This document shows, one piece after another, positions 44,033-55,150 of a DNA stretch of 64,000 nucleotides. Where the stretch lies: positions 3,789,646 to 3,853,645 of the forward strand of contig NC_012489.1 of assembly GCF_000010305.1 (NCBI RefSeq). The letters are read 5' to 3'. Source of the stretch: Gemmatimonas aurantiaca T-27 (GTDB lineage Bacteria > Gemmatimonadota > Gemmatimonadetes > Gemmatimonadales > Gemmatimonadaceae). Below the pieces are notes generated by a model. It had not been told where the DNA came from. It was given only the letters and a program-made list of their open reading frames with translations, and did no database searches. A program made the translations under genes and the position numbers. The number at the start of each line of letters is the position of its first letter. The stretch's first letter is position 1.

Positions 44033-46366
44033 TCAGCCGCCCGTGCCGAACTGCCGCGTGAACTTCACGAACACCGAGCGCTGCTGACGCTGCTCCCAAT
44101 CGAAGAAGCCGTTCGCCGTGCGTCCTTCGTTCAGCACGATGAACAGACCTGTGCCGGCCGTGTTCAGCCACCCGAAACGCACATTGGCCGACCAGATCTC
44201 CTGCTGGTTGTTGTACTGCGTCAGTGTCTGCACGAACACACGCGGCGAGAAGAAATAATTCAGACGCAGCGCCTGCAACGAACTCTTGAAGTCACCCTGC
44301 GGCAGCTTCACATCGTTGTAGTCCATCGTGAACGATCCCGAGAACGTGGCGCCGCGGCGCACCGTCACGGTGCCACTCCCACCTTGGCGCGTTCCCGTCC
44401 AGAACGGACCGACATCGAAACGGCCCACGGCCGACACGTTCTCGCTGGGATCGGTGTTGTAGTCGAATCCGAACGTGCCCCAGTCGTACTGACCAACGGG
44501 AATCACCACTCCCGGCGCGATGGTGAACGGCGCCTGCAGGCCTTCATGCGAGATGTTGTACTCCGGACCAAAACGTGCGCCGTTGGCCAGTTCGAACTCG
44601 GTGAGATCGATGTGCCAGTAGCCAGTCTGATAGAAACCGTCCTTCAGGCCACTCACATTCCGGTAGCTCACGTGCGGGTTCCACTGCTTGAACCACGACC
44701 ACTCCGGCTTGCGGATCAGGCGCATCACCGATGCATCGTACGTGCGGTAGCCACCAGGCCGGCTCATGAAGCCCACTTCCGGATTGAAATCCGCGCCCAC
44801 TTCCGCATAGCGCGCGTTGTGGTTCCACACATTGGTCTGGTAGGCGATGCGTCCGCTGAACGCGCGGTCGTTGCCATCGCGCCCGCGCGTGGTCGTGCGT
44901 GCGGCCCACAGGTCGCTGGTCCACGCCTGACCGAGACCGATGCGTCCGTCCACGGCGAACGTACGATTCACATCGACGCTGCTGTCCGTGGACATGCGCT
45001 GCACGGCCATCACACCAATACGTGAACGCGACGACAACTCACGTGTAGCGCGCGCCACGGAGTACGACTGGCCGGGCAAGCTGTCGTTCGGTGCCTCGGT
45101 GACCATCTGCAACAGACCAACAGTCGTCTGCCCCACGCGTCCCGACAGACGTCCACCACCGAGGATGGGCTGCGGAGACCCATCGGAGGCAATGCCGATG
45201 CGGCGCGAGAAGAACAGGTCCACGGCCTGCGGCGTACCAGCCGAGAACACGCCGGCATTCTCGAGGAAAAACGGACGCTTTTCCGGGAAGAACACGGGGA
45301 AACGCGTGAGATTCACACGCTGGTCATCGACTTCCACCTGCGCGAAGTCGGTGTTGTACGTGAGGTCCAGCGTGAGTGACGGTGTGACACCGTACTTGAT
45401 CTCGCCACCGAACTCGGTGGGAGTTTTCTGGGTCTTCACATCGCCAGCCCATCGCTGCTGCACCGACGACAGAATGTACGGCGTGATGGTCTGGATGCGT
45501 CGCGACGGTACGTCGAGCGATGTCAGCGTTCCGGCGAGCGACAGTCGATACAGGTTGAACTGACGCGGGATGAACGCCCAATACAGTTCTTCGTTCTTCC
45601 GACGAATGCTGCGCGAGACGTTGAGTCCCCACGTCTGATCTTCACTGCCCGCCTGAAAGCGCAGCGTGGAGAACGGGATGCGGAACTCCGCCGTCCAGCC
45701 CAGCGAGTCGATGGACGTAGCCACTGTCCAACTGGCATCCCAGTTCACGTTGAAGCCGCCCATCGCACCAGCCTGCATGCGATTCTGTCCGGCAACGGAG
45801 GCACCGCCGCCCTCACCTTCGCGGATCACCTGACCATCGTACTCCACACCCGCCGGTGTGGTCGCGAACACGAACCCGTTCTGGCGATCGTGATACGTGT
45901 CGAAGATCAGGGCGATATGGTCGCTGTTGCTCAACTGCACGTCACGGATCTTTTCACCCGGCACGATCAGGTGCGGCTCCCGATCGTACATGCGCGCTCC
46001 GATATAGAGGTACTTGCCGTCGGTGGCGAGACGGACCTCGGTCCGCTCGGAGGCCGGCACCCCTTCATTCAGTTCGCGCTGCACGAACTCACTGATGGGG
46101 GTGCCTTCCTTCCACATGGCCTCATCGAGCCGGCCATCGATATTCGGCGCCGTGGTCACCCGTATCGCGGTGGTGCTCGGCCGTGGCCTGGCGCGCGCAG
46201 CCCGTGCAAACGAATCGGCCACGGCCGCATCGAGGCGAGGCTGCGTGGGGGGCGTGCCACCCGCCTGAGCGGAGGCGCGAGGTGCAACAAGGACGGACGC
46301 GACAAGACCGAGCACACCAAAGGCACCGGTCAGGGACGCCGGCGCGGTGCGAAACGACGGAAGCAT
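44033..46366 (-). CDS. Outer-membrane DUF5916 protein with CBM9-like N-terminal domain
   Basis: The 777-residue protein has a signal peptide ending near ASAQA. The N-terminal third is a carbohydrate-binding family 9-like domain (APNIDGRLDEAMWKEG ... YLYIGARMYDREP), followed by a long beta-strand-rich part typical of DUF5916. Segments such as VDDQRVNLTRFPVFFPEKRP and FFLENAGVFSAG are characteristic of that family. The C-terminus ends with alternating aromatic strands, as in outer-membrane beta-barrels. Ligand and role are unknown; a role in polysaccharide or glycan handling is a guess from the first domain. Confidence 0.9.
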   Translation of the reverse strand: MLPSFRTAPASLTGAFGVLGLVASVLVAPRASAQAGGTPPTQPRLDAAVADSFARAARARPRPSTTAIRVTTAPNIDGRLDEAMWKEGTPISEFVQRELNEGVPASERTEVRLATDGKYLYIGARMYDREPHLIVPGEKIRDVQLSNSDHIALIFDTYHDRQNGFVFATTPAGVEYDGQVIREGEGGGASVAGQNRMQAGAMGGFNVNWDASWTVATSIDSLGWTAEFRIPFSTLRFQAGSEDQTWGLNVSRSIRRKNEELYWAFIPRQFNLYRLSLAGTLTSLDVPSRRIQTITPYILSSVQQRWAGDVKTQKTPTEFGGEIKYGVTPSLTLDLTYNTDFAQVEVDDQRVNLTRFPVFFPEKRPFFLENAGVFSAGTPQAVDLFFSRRIGIASDGSPQPILGGGRLSGRVGQTTVGLLQMVTEAPNDSLPGQSYSVARATRELSSRSRIGVMAVQRMSTDSSVDVNRTFAVDGRIGLGQAWTSDLWAARTTTRGRDGNDRAFSGRIAYQTNVWNHNARYAEVGADFNPEVGFMSRPGGYRTYDASVMRLIRKPEWSWFKQWNPHVSYRNVSGLKDGFYQTGYWHIDLTEFELANGARFGPEYNISHEGLQAPFTIAPGVVIPVGQYDWGTFGFDYNTDPSENVSAVGRFDVGPFWTGTRQGGSGTVTVRRGATFSGSFTMDYNDVKLPQGDFKSSLQALRLNYFFSPRVFVQTLTQYNNQQEIWSANVRFGWLNTAGTGLFIVLNEGRTANGFFDWEQRQQRSVFVKFTRQFGTGG

Positions 46367-46516
46367 GGAGGGGGCGGAAGGGGAGCCGTGGAGGGAATTG
46401 CCGCGGGCAATCTAACGCACATGGACCGTGACGCATCCGTGATCCTACGGTGATGGACCGTTCGCTTCGGCGTGACCGGAGGCGGGGATTCTTCACGATT
46501 CCCTTCACCCCTTTTC

Positions 46517-48157
46517 ATGACTTTGGTAACGATCTCCCGCACCGATACCGCCACGCCCCGGCACTCGCTCCGGCGCGCACTGCTCGCCACCACCCTGCTG
46601 CCACTGGTCATCGCCGCAGCGTGCTCGGACAGCGACAGCACCGGCCCCGACACGCCGCCGCCCGAACCGACGCCCAACAGCCTCACGCTCGAACGCATTG
46701 GCGGCTTCACCGGAGGCGGCGCAGGCGCTGCCGAAATCACGGCGTTCGATTCGGCCAGCAAGCGATTGTTCGTGGTGAACGGCGCCCTGGGTTCGGTGGA
46801 CGTGCTCGATCTCTCCAATCCCGCGATGCCGGCCCGGGTGGGTTCGATCAGCGTCTCGGGTTTCGGCGCGGCCGCCAACAGTGTGGCGACCTTCGGTGGG
46901 TATGTGGCCGTGGCCGTGGAAGCCAACGTGAAGACCGACAATGGTCGCGTGGTGTTCTATCGGGCCGCGGACCTGCAGGCGGTCTCGAACGTGACCGTGG
47001 GCGCACTGCCAGACATGGTGACCTTCTCGCCGAGTGGCCGGTATGTGCTGGTGGCCAACGAAGGCGAACCATCGGCCACCTACGCGGTGGATCCGGAAGG
47101 CTCGGTGAGCATCATCGATGTGGCGACCATCACCGCACCGACGGTGCGCACAGCGAGTTTTGCCTCGTACAACGGCCAGGAAGCCACGCTGCGCGCGAGC
47201 GGTATTCGCATCTACGGTCCGAATGCCACGGCGGCCAAGGATTTCGAGCCGGAGTACATCACGGTCTCGGCAGACAGCCGCACAGCCTGGGTCACGCTGC
47301 AGGAAAACAATGCCATCGCCACCGTCGACATCACATCAGGTGCCGTGACCGCGGTGCGTGCGCTCGGCTTCAAGGATCATTCGCGCGCCGGCAACGGCAT
47401 CGACGCCAGTGATCGCGACAATGCCATCAACATCCGCACCTGGCCGGTGCGTGGCATGTACCAGCCTGATGCCATCGCGTCGTACGTGGTGGGCGGACAG
47501 CAGTACCTGGTCACTGCCAACGAAGGAGATGCCCGCGACTGGCCGCCGGGTCTGCAGGAAGAGGCGCGCGTCTCCACGCTCGACCTCAACCCGTCGATCT
47601 TCACCGACGCGGTGTGTGGTGGCCCGTGCAAGGATGCGTCACGCCTCGGCCGTCTCACGGTGACCACGACACTCGGCCGCAACACCACCACCAACCAGTT
47701 CGACACGCTCTACGTGCTGGGTGGCCGCTCCTTCTCCATCTGGAACGCCACCACGGGCCAGCAGACCTGGGATTCCGGTGACCAGTTCGAACAGCGCACC
47801 TCCGCGTTGCCCAGTGTGGCGTTCAACGCCAGCAACGAAGGCAATACGGCCGATGATCGCAGTGACAACAAGGGACCGGAACCGGAAGGCGTGGCGCTTG
47901 GAACGTTTGGCTCCAAGACCTTCGCTTTCATCGGACTCGAGCGCGTGGGCGGTGTGATGGTCTATGACATCACCTCACCCACGTCACCGAGCTTCGTCAC
48001 CTACATCAATCCGCGCACCGGAGCCACCGGCGATCTCGGTCCGGAAGGACTGACCTTCATTCCCGCGAAGTCGTCGCCGAACGGCAAGCCACTGCTCATC
48101 GTAGGCAACGAGATCAGTGGCACCACGGCCGTGTATCAGATCAACCTGACGTACTGA
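46517..48157 (+). CDS. Choice-of-anchor I domain lipoprotein
   Basis: The 546-residue protein has a signal with lipobox (VIAAACSDSDSTGPD), so it is likely a lipoprotein. The rest is a beta-propeller-like choice-of-anchor I domain: VEANVKTDNGRVVFYRAADL, NEGEPS, ISVSGFGAAANSVA, FEPEYITVSADSRTAWVT, TANEGDARDW and KGPEPEGVALG. Related proteins are often annotated alkaline-phosphatase-like, but catalytic residues are not obvious here. The ATG selected gives a normal signal; a GTG 45 bases upstream is also open. Confidence 0.88.
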   Translation: MTLVTISRTDTATPRHSLRRALLATTLLPLVIAAACSDSDSTGPDTPPPEPTPNSLTLERIGGFTGGGAGAAEITAFDSASKRLFVVNGALGSVDVLDLSNPAMPARVGSISVSGFGAAANSVATFGGYVAVAVEANVKTDNGRVVFYRAADLQAVSNVTVGALPDMVTFSPSGRYVLVANEGEPSATYAVDPEGSVSIIDVATITAPTVRTASFASYNGQEATLRASGIRIYGPNATAAKDFEPEYITVSADSRTAWVTLQENNAIATVDITSGAVTAVRALGFKDHSRAGNGIDASDRDNAINIRTWPVRGMYQPDAIASYVVGGQQYLVTANEGDARDWPPGLQEEARVSTLDLNPSIFTDAVCGGPCKDASRLGRLTVTTTLGRNTTTNQFDTLYVLGGRSFSIWNATTGQQTWDSGDQFEQRTSALPSVAFNASNEGNTADDRSDNKGPEPEGVALGTFGSKTFAFIGLERVGGVMVYDITSPTSPSFVTYINPRTGATGDLGPEGLTFIPAKSSPNGKPLLIVGNEISGTTAVYQINLTY

Positions 48158-48168
48158 GGTACCACGTA

Positions 48169-48783
48169 CTACGGCGTCGGCGGACCGACCACAGGAGACG
48201 TGGTGGTTGCGGCCGGCGCCGAATCAGCAGCAGCGGGAGCCGGGGGCGCTGCGGGCGCGCTCTCGGCCACGGCCTTGAGTTGACGTAGTCCCTTTTCGAA
48301 ATCCGGACCGATCATGCGGTCCATGCTCGTCACCGTCATCATGAGTTTCGTCATGAAGTTGGCGGGGCCCTCCATCAGCCAACGCACATTGGTGCCGTTG
48401 CCGGCGGGGGCCAGCGTGAATGTGGTGACATTGTGGCCCTCGATCGGTTCGAGGAAGTCCAGTTTGACGGCCACCGAGGTGGGCGGCGTGGACGACGTGA
48501 TCTCCATACGCCCCGCCCCCACCGAGGAATTGCCCTTCCATTCGTATGTCGCCCCCACACCGGCCGCTGGACCGGAATAGGTCGCGGCCATGGTCGTGTC
48601 GAGTTTGGCCCACGGCGACCACGCTTCCCAGGCGTGAAAGTCATTGATCTGCGCATGCACACGTTCGGGGGGCGCCGCAATATCGATGCTGCGTTCAACC
48701 GAGAAGCTGTCCGGCTTGGTAGTGGCAAAACCCAGCAGCGCCACCACCAGCAACAGCACAACGAGCAGAACCTTGCGGACCAT
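48169..48783 (-). CDS. SRPBCC family protein with N-terminal membrane anchor
   Basis: The 204-residue protein has an N-terminal hydrophobic segment (KVLLVVLLLVVALLGFA). A START/Bet v1-like (SRPBCC) domain follows: FSVERSIDIAAPPERVHAQI, FHAWEAWSPWAKLD, TYSGPAAGVGATYEWKGN, MEGPANFMTKLMM. An Ala/Pro-rich tail ends it. These domains bind hydrophobic ligands; none can be named here. It is convergent with the lipoprotein gene, 11 bp apart. Confidence 0.88.
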   Translation of the reverse strand: MVRKVLLVVLLLVVALLGFATTKPDSFSVERSIDIAAPPERVHAQINDFHAWEAWSPWAKLDTTMAATYSGPAAGVGATYEWKGNSSVGAGRMEITSSTPPTSVAVKLDFLEPIEGHNVTTFTLAPAGNGTNVRWLMEGPANFMTKLMMTVTSMDRMIGPDFEKGLRQLKAVAESAPAAPPAPAAADSAPAATTTSPVVGPPTP

Positions 48784-48955
48784 GACGCCTCCGTGAACGG
48801 TTGCCTGCAGTGACACCGGCGCCCGCCCGGTGATAGCCGAGAAGGCGTACAATTGGAGAGCCAGAACTTAGCACTCAACCTTTCTGCCCGGATCCCGATA
48901 CTGAAACATGACGACACCATTTCCGGTGTCCAGATTTTGCTTTCTGCCCCGTTCC

Positions 48956-50476
48956 ATGCCGACTCGTCGCGTCCTGGTCCGGTGGCCGTGGGTTCTGTTG
49001 TTGGTCGTGGCAGTGCCGGCGCTGGCACAGTCTTCCCAAGCGCCGGCAACCGTGCCATCACGATCCACCGAGTCCGCTTCTCATATCCCCGTATCCGCTG
49101 TCGGCATTGCGCTAGCAACGGCCGCCGACACGGTCACGGCGCCCGATAGCCTCCTCAAGGCAGTCACTGCCCGTCCGGCGGAAGCTGAGGCACGCCGGAA
49201 GCGCTGGGACCAGTCCTTCAAGAACATGCCGGTCGCCGGGCACTATCCCGTACGGCTGACCATGGCCGGCCAGGCCCGGTGGCGCGAAGAATTCTTCCGT
49301 GCCTTCAACGTGGGCCCGGTGGACGACGACCACGGACAGTCGCGACTGCTGCTCAGCGCCGACCTGATCGCCGGCAATCCGAAAGGTTGGTTCGGCCGCG
49401 TGTTTGCTGAAGGTCGGGACGCCCAGAGCTACGGCCGTACGTTGCCGGGAGGCGCCCGTCCCTCCGATGCCGATCGTCACGACATCCAGAACCTTTACGT
49501 GGATGCCGGTTTCGGAAAGTCGTTCCTTCGCATCGGACGGCAGGAGATCGCGCTCAATCGGGAACGTCTGATCGGTGTGCCTGATTGGTCCAACACCCGC
49601 CGTGGTTCGCAGGGCGCGCGTCTGCAACTGGTACATGGCGCGTTCGCCTTCGAAGCCATCGAAGCGCGACCCATGATCGTGCGCCAGTCAGCCACGAACC
49701 GCCCGGACAGCACGGCACGTTTGCATACGCTGTCTCTGGGCAGTGCTCCGGGAGCACGCGCGCTGGCCCCTGGCCTTCCCGCGACCTGGCAGGGCTATTG
49801 GTACGAGCAGCGCATTCGCAGCACCCCGACAGCGCCGCTCACGCGTCGTATCACGTCGGGTGGAAGAGTGCAGTGGCAGTGGGGCAGCAAGGCTGATGCA
49901 CCACATGGACGGACCCTCGAATTTGAAGGGGCCCACCAGAGTGGGCGCGCCGGCACGAAGGTGATTGATGGATGGTTCTGGATTGGCGAAGGACAATGGC
50001 AATGGAAGCGGCTGCCCGGCAAACCCGCGCTTGCGGTGGGCGTCGAAGAAGCCAGTGGAGAACGTCCCGGTACATCGGGCCGCATTGAAGCCTTTGCCGT
50101 GTTGTATCCCGCTGCACACGCGCATGGGGGATACGCCGACGTGATCGGACGACCGAACGTGCGAGAATTGCACGCCATCGGGACATGGGATCCGTTCGCG
50201 TCATTGAATCTTCGCGGGGCCGCCTACCGGTTCGATCGGCGGCGTCTCGACGATGGCATCTACACCAAACAGAACTCGGTCTTCCGGGCGGCAGGCAACT
50301 CGCGTCAGCGTCATGCGGCCGACGAGTTCGATCTGACCGGCACCTGGAAGGCCACAACACACTGGCGCCTGATTTTTGGTGGGGCGCTGGTGGTACCTGG
50401 CGCGTTTCTTCGCGAAACGCCGGGCAGTGCCCGTACGGAGCGGTGGGGCTTCGTGGGCACGACGTTTTCATTCTGA
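48956..50476 (+). CDS. AlgE-like alginate-export domain porin
   Basis: This protein of about 506 residues has a signal peptide ([18 protein letters not shown]) and a beta-barrel resembling the alginate-export family: [60 protein letters not shown]. It ends in a terminal aromatic residue (TFSF), as outer-membrane barrels do. Transport of a polysaccharide or a small anionic solute is possible. An ATG 48 bases upstream is open, but the chosen start gives a better signal. A chemoreceptor gene follows 32 bp later. Confidence 0.85.
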   Translation: MPTRRVLVRWPWVLLLVVAVPALAQSSQAPATVPSRSTESASHIPVSAVGIALATAADTVTAPDSLLKAVTARPAEAEARRKRWDQSFKNMPVAGHYPVRLTMAGQARWREEFFRAFNVGPVDDDHGQSRLLLSADLIAGNPKGWFGRVFAEGRDAQSYGRTLPGGARPSDADRHDIQNLYVDAGFGKSFLRIGRQEIALNRERLIGVPDWSNTRRGSQGARLQLVHGAFAFEAIEARPMIVRQSATNRPDSTARLHTLSLGSAPGARALAPGLPATWQGYWYEQRIRSTPTAPLTRRITSGGRVQWQWGSKADAPHGRTLEFEGAHQSGRAGTKVIDGWFWIGEGQWQWKRLPGKPALAVGVEEASGERPGTSGRIEAFAVLYPAAHAHGGYADVIGRPNVRELHAIGTWDPFASLNLRGAAYRFDRRRLDDGIYTKQNSVFRAAGNSRQRHAADEFDLTGTWKATTHWRLIFGGALVVPGAFLRETPGSARTERWGFVGTTFSF

Positions 50477-50508
50477 GTGCAATTCGCTCGTCTTACATAG
50501 GAATTCTC

Positions 50509-52527
50509 ATGCGTCGCTGGACCGTTCGTAACCGACTCATTGCCGGCTTCGGCTTGCTGCTGTTGTTGCTGGGATTGACCGGCACCATCGCCACTGTGCG
50601 TGTGCAATCACTGCGCCACACGGTAGACATCGCCACCCGTGAAGTGGCCGCGAAGGGCCTTGCCGCCAACGCACTCATCGATGCCGTGAACGAAGCCGCG
50701 CGCTTCAAGCTCGCCCTGTTCGCTGCCACCTCGGCCGACCTGATCGAACAGTCGAACGCCGGCGTGGTCAGCTCCCGCGAGCGGATCAACACGGCTTACA
50801 CCCGACTCGATGCGATTGCCAACGATTCACTGAAGGGCGATACGACAATGGCCAGACAGCTCACGGCCATCAAGGCGCTGCGGGTCGTGCACGCCGCGGC
50901 GTTCGATTCTGCCGCCGCCGTCCGGAAGACCGGTGATGTGGCACATGCCGAGGTGATCCTGACCACGTCGGTCCTGCCGTCACTGCGCTCGTACATCGAA
51001 GCCATCGACTCTCTGATCTCCACACAGAACCAGGCACTCGCGGTCGAAGCACAGCAAGCGGAGAAGCAGGCCGTCCTGGGGATCTCGCTGATCGTCGGCC
51101 TCTGCCTCGCAGCCCTGGTGCTCGGGCTGGTCGTGGCGCGTGGCATCTACCTCAGCATCACGCAGCCGCTGGCGCAGCTCACCGGTGTAGCCAATCAGCT
51201 CGCCGAAGGCGATTGCGAAGTGACCTTCGACAATCAGGACGCTCGTGATGAAGTGGCGGAGCTGGCGCGCGCCATGCAGCGCATGGCCAAGGCCGATGCC
51301 GATCTCGCCCAGGTGGCGCATCGATTGGCAGCCGGCGATGTGTCGGTGACAGTCACCGTGCGTGGCAGCGCCGACGTGCTGGGATCCGCCATGCTGCGCC
51401 TCAAGGAGACGCTGGTGGCACTGGAATCGGAAACCCGCAGTCTCACGACCGCCGCCATCGACGGACGCCTCAGTGATCGTGCGCAACTCAAGTCGTTCGA
51501 AGGCGCATTCCGTGACCTCGTCGGTGGCCTCAACGCCATCCTCGACAACCTGCTGGCCCCCGTCAATGAAGCGCGCGCCACGCTCGAGCGGCTGGCGGCA
51601 CGTGACCTGTCCGCGCGCATGAGCACGGAATGGCACGGTGATCATGCGGTGCTGGCGCAGGCGCTGAACACCGCGGCAGAAGCCCTCAACCGCACGTTGT
51701 CCGAAGTGACCGCCTCGGCTGACCAGGTGAACAGCGCGGCCCTGCAGATTGCCGACGGCAGTCAGGGCCTGGCTCGTAGTGCATCGGAGCAGGCCGCCTC
51801 GCTGGAAGAAGTCGCCGCCGGTCTTCAGGAAGTGGGCTCGGTGACACGCCAGAACGCCGACAATGCATCAGAGGCCCAGGAACTGAGCGCACAGGCGCAG
51901 CAGAGTTCCACACGCGGTGTAAACGAAATGCAGCGTCTCTCGGATGCCATTCTGCGCATCAAGCACTCGAGTGACAGCACGGCCAAGATCATCAAGACCA
52001 TCGACGAGATCGCGTTCCAGACCAACCTGCTGGCGCTCAATGCAGCAGTGGAAGCGGCGCGTGCCGGTGATGCCGGACGTGGTTTCGCGGTGGTTGCCGA
52101 AGAAGTCCGTGGTCTGGCCCTGCGGAGTGCCGAAGCCGCCCGACAGACGGCTGATCTCATCGAACAATCGGTGACGACGGCCAATGAAGGGGTGACACTC
52201 AACGCCGCCGTGCTGGAGCAGCTCACCGACATCGACCAGCGGGTCAGCCGCGTCGGCACGGTGCTGGCAGACGTCGCATCGGCCAGCCAGTTGCAGCGCG
52301 ATGGCATTGCCACGATCGGCCGTGCCGTCGACCAGATGAACGCGGTGACCCAACAGGTGGCCGCCAACGCTGAAGAATCGGCGAGTGCCGCCGAAGAGTT
52401 GGCCGGTCAGGCGACCACGATGAATGCCCTGGTGAATGAGTTCACGCTGTCGGATCAGGCGTCCTCGCAGGGCAGCCTGCACAACAGCACACGGTTCCAG
52501 CGGGGCCGCCTGCGCCGGAGTGCCTGA
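50509..52527 (+). CDS. Methyl-accepting chemotaxis protein with several HAMP domains
   Basis: The 672-residue receptor has a first membrane span at about 10-30, a four-helix periplasmic sensor domain, a second span near 190-215 and a HAMP domain. At least two more HAMP-like repeats follow, and then the signalling hairpin with the conserved tip [21 protein letters not shown]. The start has AGGA eight bases upstream. There is no CheR-binding pentapeptide. It lies 32 bp after the porin gene. The ligand is unknown. Confidence 0.94.
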   Translation: MRRWTVRNRLIAGFGLLLLLLGLTGTIATVRVQSLRHTVDIATREVAAKGLAANALIDAVNEAARFKLALFAATSADLIEQSNAGVVSSRERINTAYTRLDAIANDSLKGDTTMARQLTAIKALRVVHAAAFDSAAAVRKTGDVAHAEVILTTSVLPSLRSYIEAIDSLISTQNQALAVEAQQAEKQAVLGISLIVGLCLAALVLGLVVARGIYLSITQPLAQLTGVANQLAEGDCEVTFDNQDARDEVAELARAMQRMAKADADLAQVAHRLAAGDVSVTVTVRGSADVLGSAMLRLKETLVALESETRSLTTAAIDGRLSDRAQLKSFEGAFRDLVGGLNAILDNLLAPVNEARATLERLAARDLSARMSTEWHGDHAVLAQALNTAAEALNRTLSEVTASADQVNSAALQIADGSQGLARSASEQAASLEEVAAGLQEVGSVTRQNADNASEAQELSAQAQQSSTRGVNEMQRLSDAILRIKHSSDSTAKIIKTIDEIAFQTNLLALNAAVEAARAGDAGRGFAVVAEEVRGLALRSAEAARQTADLIEQSVTTANEGVTLNAAVLEQLTDIDQRVSRVGTVLADVASASQLQRDGIATIGRAVDQMNAVTQQVAANAEESASAAEELAGQATTMNALVNEFTLSDQASSQGSLHNSTRFQRGRLRRSA

Positions 52528-52553
52528 GTACAATGACATGTCCCATCGGCCCG

Positions 52554-53411
52554 TCAGGTGCCGATGGTCGGACGAGGAATGAACAATGCGGTGAACGCCG
52601 GCAGCGAAGAGAGAAACGCTGCCGGCGGCTCACCAACAAATGCACGGAAATCGCGAATGAGATGCGATTCGTCGCAGTAACCACGGTCGGCCGCCACCCG
52701 AGCCAGTGTATCGGGCGCACGACGCCAGGCGGTACACACGCCATGGAAGCGCACGATGCGAGCGAACAGTTTGGGTGAAACACCAATCTGTGTCGTGAAT
52801 CGGCGCTGCAGTGTGCGCAGCGCCATATGGTGGTCAGCGGCCAGGGTCTCCATGTGCACCGCACCGGCTGTCGCGCGAATCGCCTGCACGGCGTGTGTCA
52901 CCACATCACTGGTCCGCGGGGCCGTACGTGCATGACGTGTCACCCATTCGTTCACGGCATCCTGTCGGGCCCGATCGCCCAGCGGCTGCAAGGTGTGCCA
53001 CAACGCCCGCACCGATGTCCATGCTGGGGTGTCGGGCGTGGTAGGCGCGAACGCATCCACCCAATTGTCCGGAGGTGGTGCCGATGGAGCGGTCAGCCCC
53101 CAGGCGCCATGGGCCTCGAAGCGAATGGCCAGCAGATCCACCACGCCTGTCGGCCGCACATCGAATGGTCCACTGATCTGCCCCACGAGAAACGCTCGCG
53201 GCTGCGAGCGAATACCGTTGTTCGCGCCATGATGCTCAAATGGTGCGCCAAAATTGAGCAACAGCTCCGGGCACCCATCGGGCAACGCAGGCTCCGGGGG
53301 GTCAGCGCCCGGCGATGACACGGTGGCAGCCTGCTCACGGCGCAGACGCCATCCACACACGGTCAAGCCGTCGGACGGCTCGGCGGTCGGCCACTCGTGA
53401 TAGTCCATCAT
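52554..53411 (-). CDS. AraC family transcriptional regulator
   Basis: The 285-residue protein has an N-terminal sensor domain of the DUF6597 kind (LPDGCPELLLNFGAPFEHHG ... RAFLVGQISGPF). A C-terminal AraC DNA-binding domain follows (LAADHHMALRTLQRRFTTQIGVSPK; VAADRGYCDESHLIRDFRAFVG). It is convergent with the chemoreceptor gene and divergent from the DUF6265-like gene. Confidence 0.9.
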   Translation of the reverse strand: MMDYHEWPTAEPSDGLTVCGWRLRREQAATVSSPGADPPEPALPDGCPELLLNFGAPFEHHGANNGIRSQPRAFLVGQISGPFDVRPTGVVDLLAIRFEAHGAWGLTAPSAPPPDNWVDAFAPTTPDTPAWTSVRALWHTLQPLGDRARQDAVNEWVTRHARTAPRTSDVVTHAVQAIRATAGAVHMETLAADHHMALRTLQRRFTTQIGVSPKLFARIVRFHGVCTAWRRAPDTLARVAADRGYCDESHLIRDFRAFVGEPPAAFLSSLPAFTALFIPRPTIGT

Positions 53412-53536
53412 GAGGAGGGAAATCGATACCGGTACGGGGGCTGTCGCAATTGTCCAATGACACCAACCGCACCCATGCTATGCTGGCCCTCTCCGGCACG
53501 TGCCCCGTCTCGCCCTACCCTGCAGCCCCTGTTCGC

Positions 53537-54037
53537 ATGACCTATTCCCGTGGCAGAATGCTGTCGGCCCTCGCACTGCTGCTGTGCCCCATGCGGCCGC
53601 TGGCCGCGCAACCTCCCGCTGCACTGCCGTCGGATCCGGTGCGCCTGCAGTGGCTGGCCGGGTGCTGGGCCCAACGGGCACCAGGTCGTCTCATCGAAGA
53701 ACAGTGGATGGTTCCCCAGGGCGGCGTGATGATCGGCATGAGCCGCACGGTGGTGCGCGATACGGCCCGTAGCTGGGAGTTTTTGCGCATCGCGAAGACG
53801 GGGGACCGTCTGGCGTACATCGCCACGCCCAGTGGTCAGGCGGAGACCACCTTCCCACTTGTGGCCCTGAGTGACACGCTGGTCACGTTCGAGAATCCGC
53901 AGCACGATTTTCCGCAACGCATCAGCTACCGGCGTATTCGCTCGGATTCCGTCGTCGCCACGATCTCCGGCACCGTCAATGGCCGAGCGCGGGCATCCAG
54001 CTTTCCGATGGTACGCAGTCGCTGTGTGGGGGCATGA
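53537..54037 (+). CDS. Small secreted DUF6265-like protein
   Basis: The 166-residue protein has a signal peptide (MLSALALLLCPMRPLAAQ). Its body matches the DUF6265 pattern: LQWLAGCW, EEQWMVPQGGVMIGMSRTV, SWEFLRIAKTGDRLAYIATPSGQAETTF, FENPQHDFPQRISYRR. This is a lipocalin-like beta fold with unknown ligand. Confidence 0.85.
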   Translation: MTYSRGRMLSALALLLCPMRPLAAQPPAALPSDPVRLQWLAGCWAQRAPGRLIEEQWMVPQGGVMIGMSRTVVRDTARSWEFLRIAKTGDRLAYIATPSGQAETTFPLVALSDTLVTFENPQHDFPQRISYRRIRSDSVVATISGTVNGRARASSFPMVRSRCVGA

Positions 54038-54071
54038 CTCGATCTCCAATACGTGCGACTTCGGGCTGAGG

Positions 54072-55067
54072 TCAGCCGGCCTCAGCGCCACGCAGGCGCT
54101 CCACGATCGCTCCATGTCCCTTGCGCTGTGCCCAGGCGAGCGGGGTGGCCCACGGCGCTCCCGCCGCATTGGGGTTGGCGCCGCGCTCCAGCAGGAACGC
54201 CACCATGTCCTCGCGGCCCCAGTGTGCGGCATAACCAAGCGGCGTCGACGCGTAGTCGTCATCGATCGCGTCGATCTGCGCGCCCCACTGCAGCAGCAGT
54301 GCGGCCTTGTCCACCTCACCGGTGAACGCGACGTCGTGCAACAAGCGGAACTGTCGCCAGTTCCTGTGTTCAGGAGACATGCCGCGTTCGAGTAACCACG
54401 CCGCTGTCGCCGTGTGTTTGAAGTAGTACCGGGCGCCCCACTTCGATTCGAGGGGGACGGTCGCGCCATACGACATGAGCAACGCCAACATGTCGTGATC
54501 ACCGTTGTTGGCCGGGACACTCAGCAGCCCCTCTCCCCAGTACGCATCGGGGTCCTTTGCCAGCGCCGGATGCGCATTGAGCAGTGTGCGTACCTCGTCA
54601 TGCGCGCCGCGATCGATCAGCGTTTCCAGCGCACGGGCTTCGTCGCTGCGACCGCGCTGAATCGCCCCGGTGTCTCCCCACGCGTGCGCCCGTCCCGGTT
54701 CCTTCAACGCAGCACGAAGACGTTCGGCAATCGCCAGTTCTCCCCGGTCTTCGGCGTATGTGACCAGTGGGTCGAGAAAGGGATGTGTACGCGCGTCCGG
54801 GTCCAGCGCCCCCTGCTCCACGAGCCAGTCCACGATCTCCCCATGACCGCTGCGCACCGCGAGTTGGAGCGGTGAGGTGTAGTCGTACTGGCAACTCCGC
54901 AGCGGTGGCGTGGCGCTCACCAACTGCTGCAGATGGTCGAGGTCGCCGGTGGCGGCGGACACCAGGGCATCCCAGACGAGCGTGGTCGTGCTCCACACCC
55001 CTTCATGCAACTGCATGGGGCGCGACTGACGAAGATCCACAGGCTGGTACATCGGAGACCGGGGCAT
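54072..55067 (-). CDS. Ankyrin-repeat protein
   Basis: The 331-residue protein has several ankyrin-type units, for example LQLAVRSGHGEIVDWLVEQ, LLSVPANNGDHDMLALLMS, LLHDVAFTGEVDKAALLLQW and TPLGYAAHWGREDMVAFLLE. No signal peptide or enzyme domain is seen. It probably binds another protein; partner unknown. Divergent from the TetR gene. Confidence 0.85.
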   Translation of the reverse strand: MPRSPMYQPVDLRQSRPMQLHEGVWSTTTLVWDALVSAATGDLDHLQQLVSATPPLRSCQYDYTSPLQLAVRSGHGEIVDWLVEQGALDPDARTHPFLDPLVTYAEDRGELAIAERLRAALKEPGRAHAWGDTGAIQRGRSDEARALETLIDRGAHDEVRTLLNAHPALAKDPDAYWGEGLLSVPANNGDHDMLALLMSYGATVPLESKWGARYYFKHTATAAWLLERGMSPEHRNWRQFRLLHDVAFTGEVDKAALLLQWGAQIDAIDDDYASTPLGYAAHWGREDMVAFLLERGANPNAAGAPWATPLAWAQRKGHGAIVERLRGAEAG

Positions 55068-55123
55068 GAAAGAACCATGTGGCCCCCTCGTGGTGGTGTC
55101 GAGGCCCCGCTGCCCTTGAAAAG

Positions 55124-55137
55124 CGACCGATCGGTCG
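55124..55137. promoter_or_regulatory. Palindromic operator upstream of the tetR-like gene
   Basis: CGACCGATCGGTCG is a perfect 14-bp palindrome ending 13 bp before the start codon. It shares its GACCGATCGGTC core with a second site at 55867-55882. Likely site of autoregulation by the adjacent TetR protein. Confidence 0.8.
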
Positions 55138-55150
55138 TTTTACTTCAGTC

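Noticed and set aside
48862-48885. CTTAGCAC near the start of the porin gene, similar to the left arm of the palindrome at 2209
   Set aside because: Only eight bases match and no paired arm is present, so chance is the simpler explanation.
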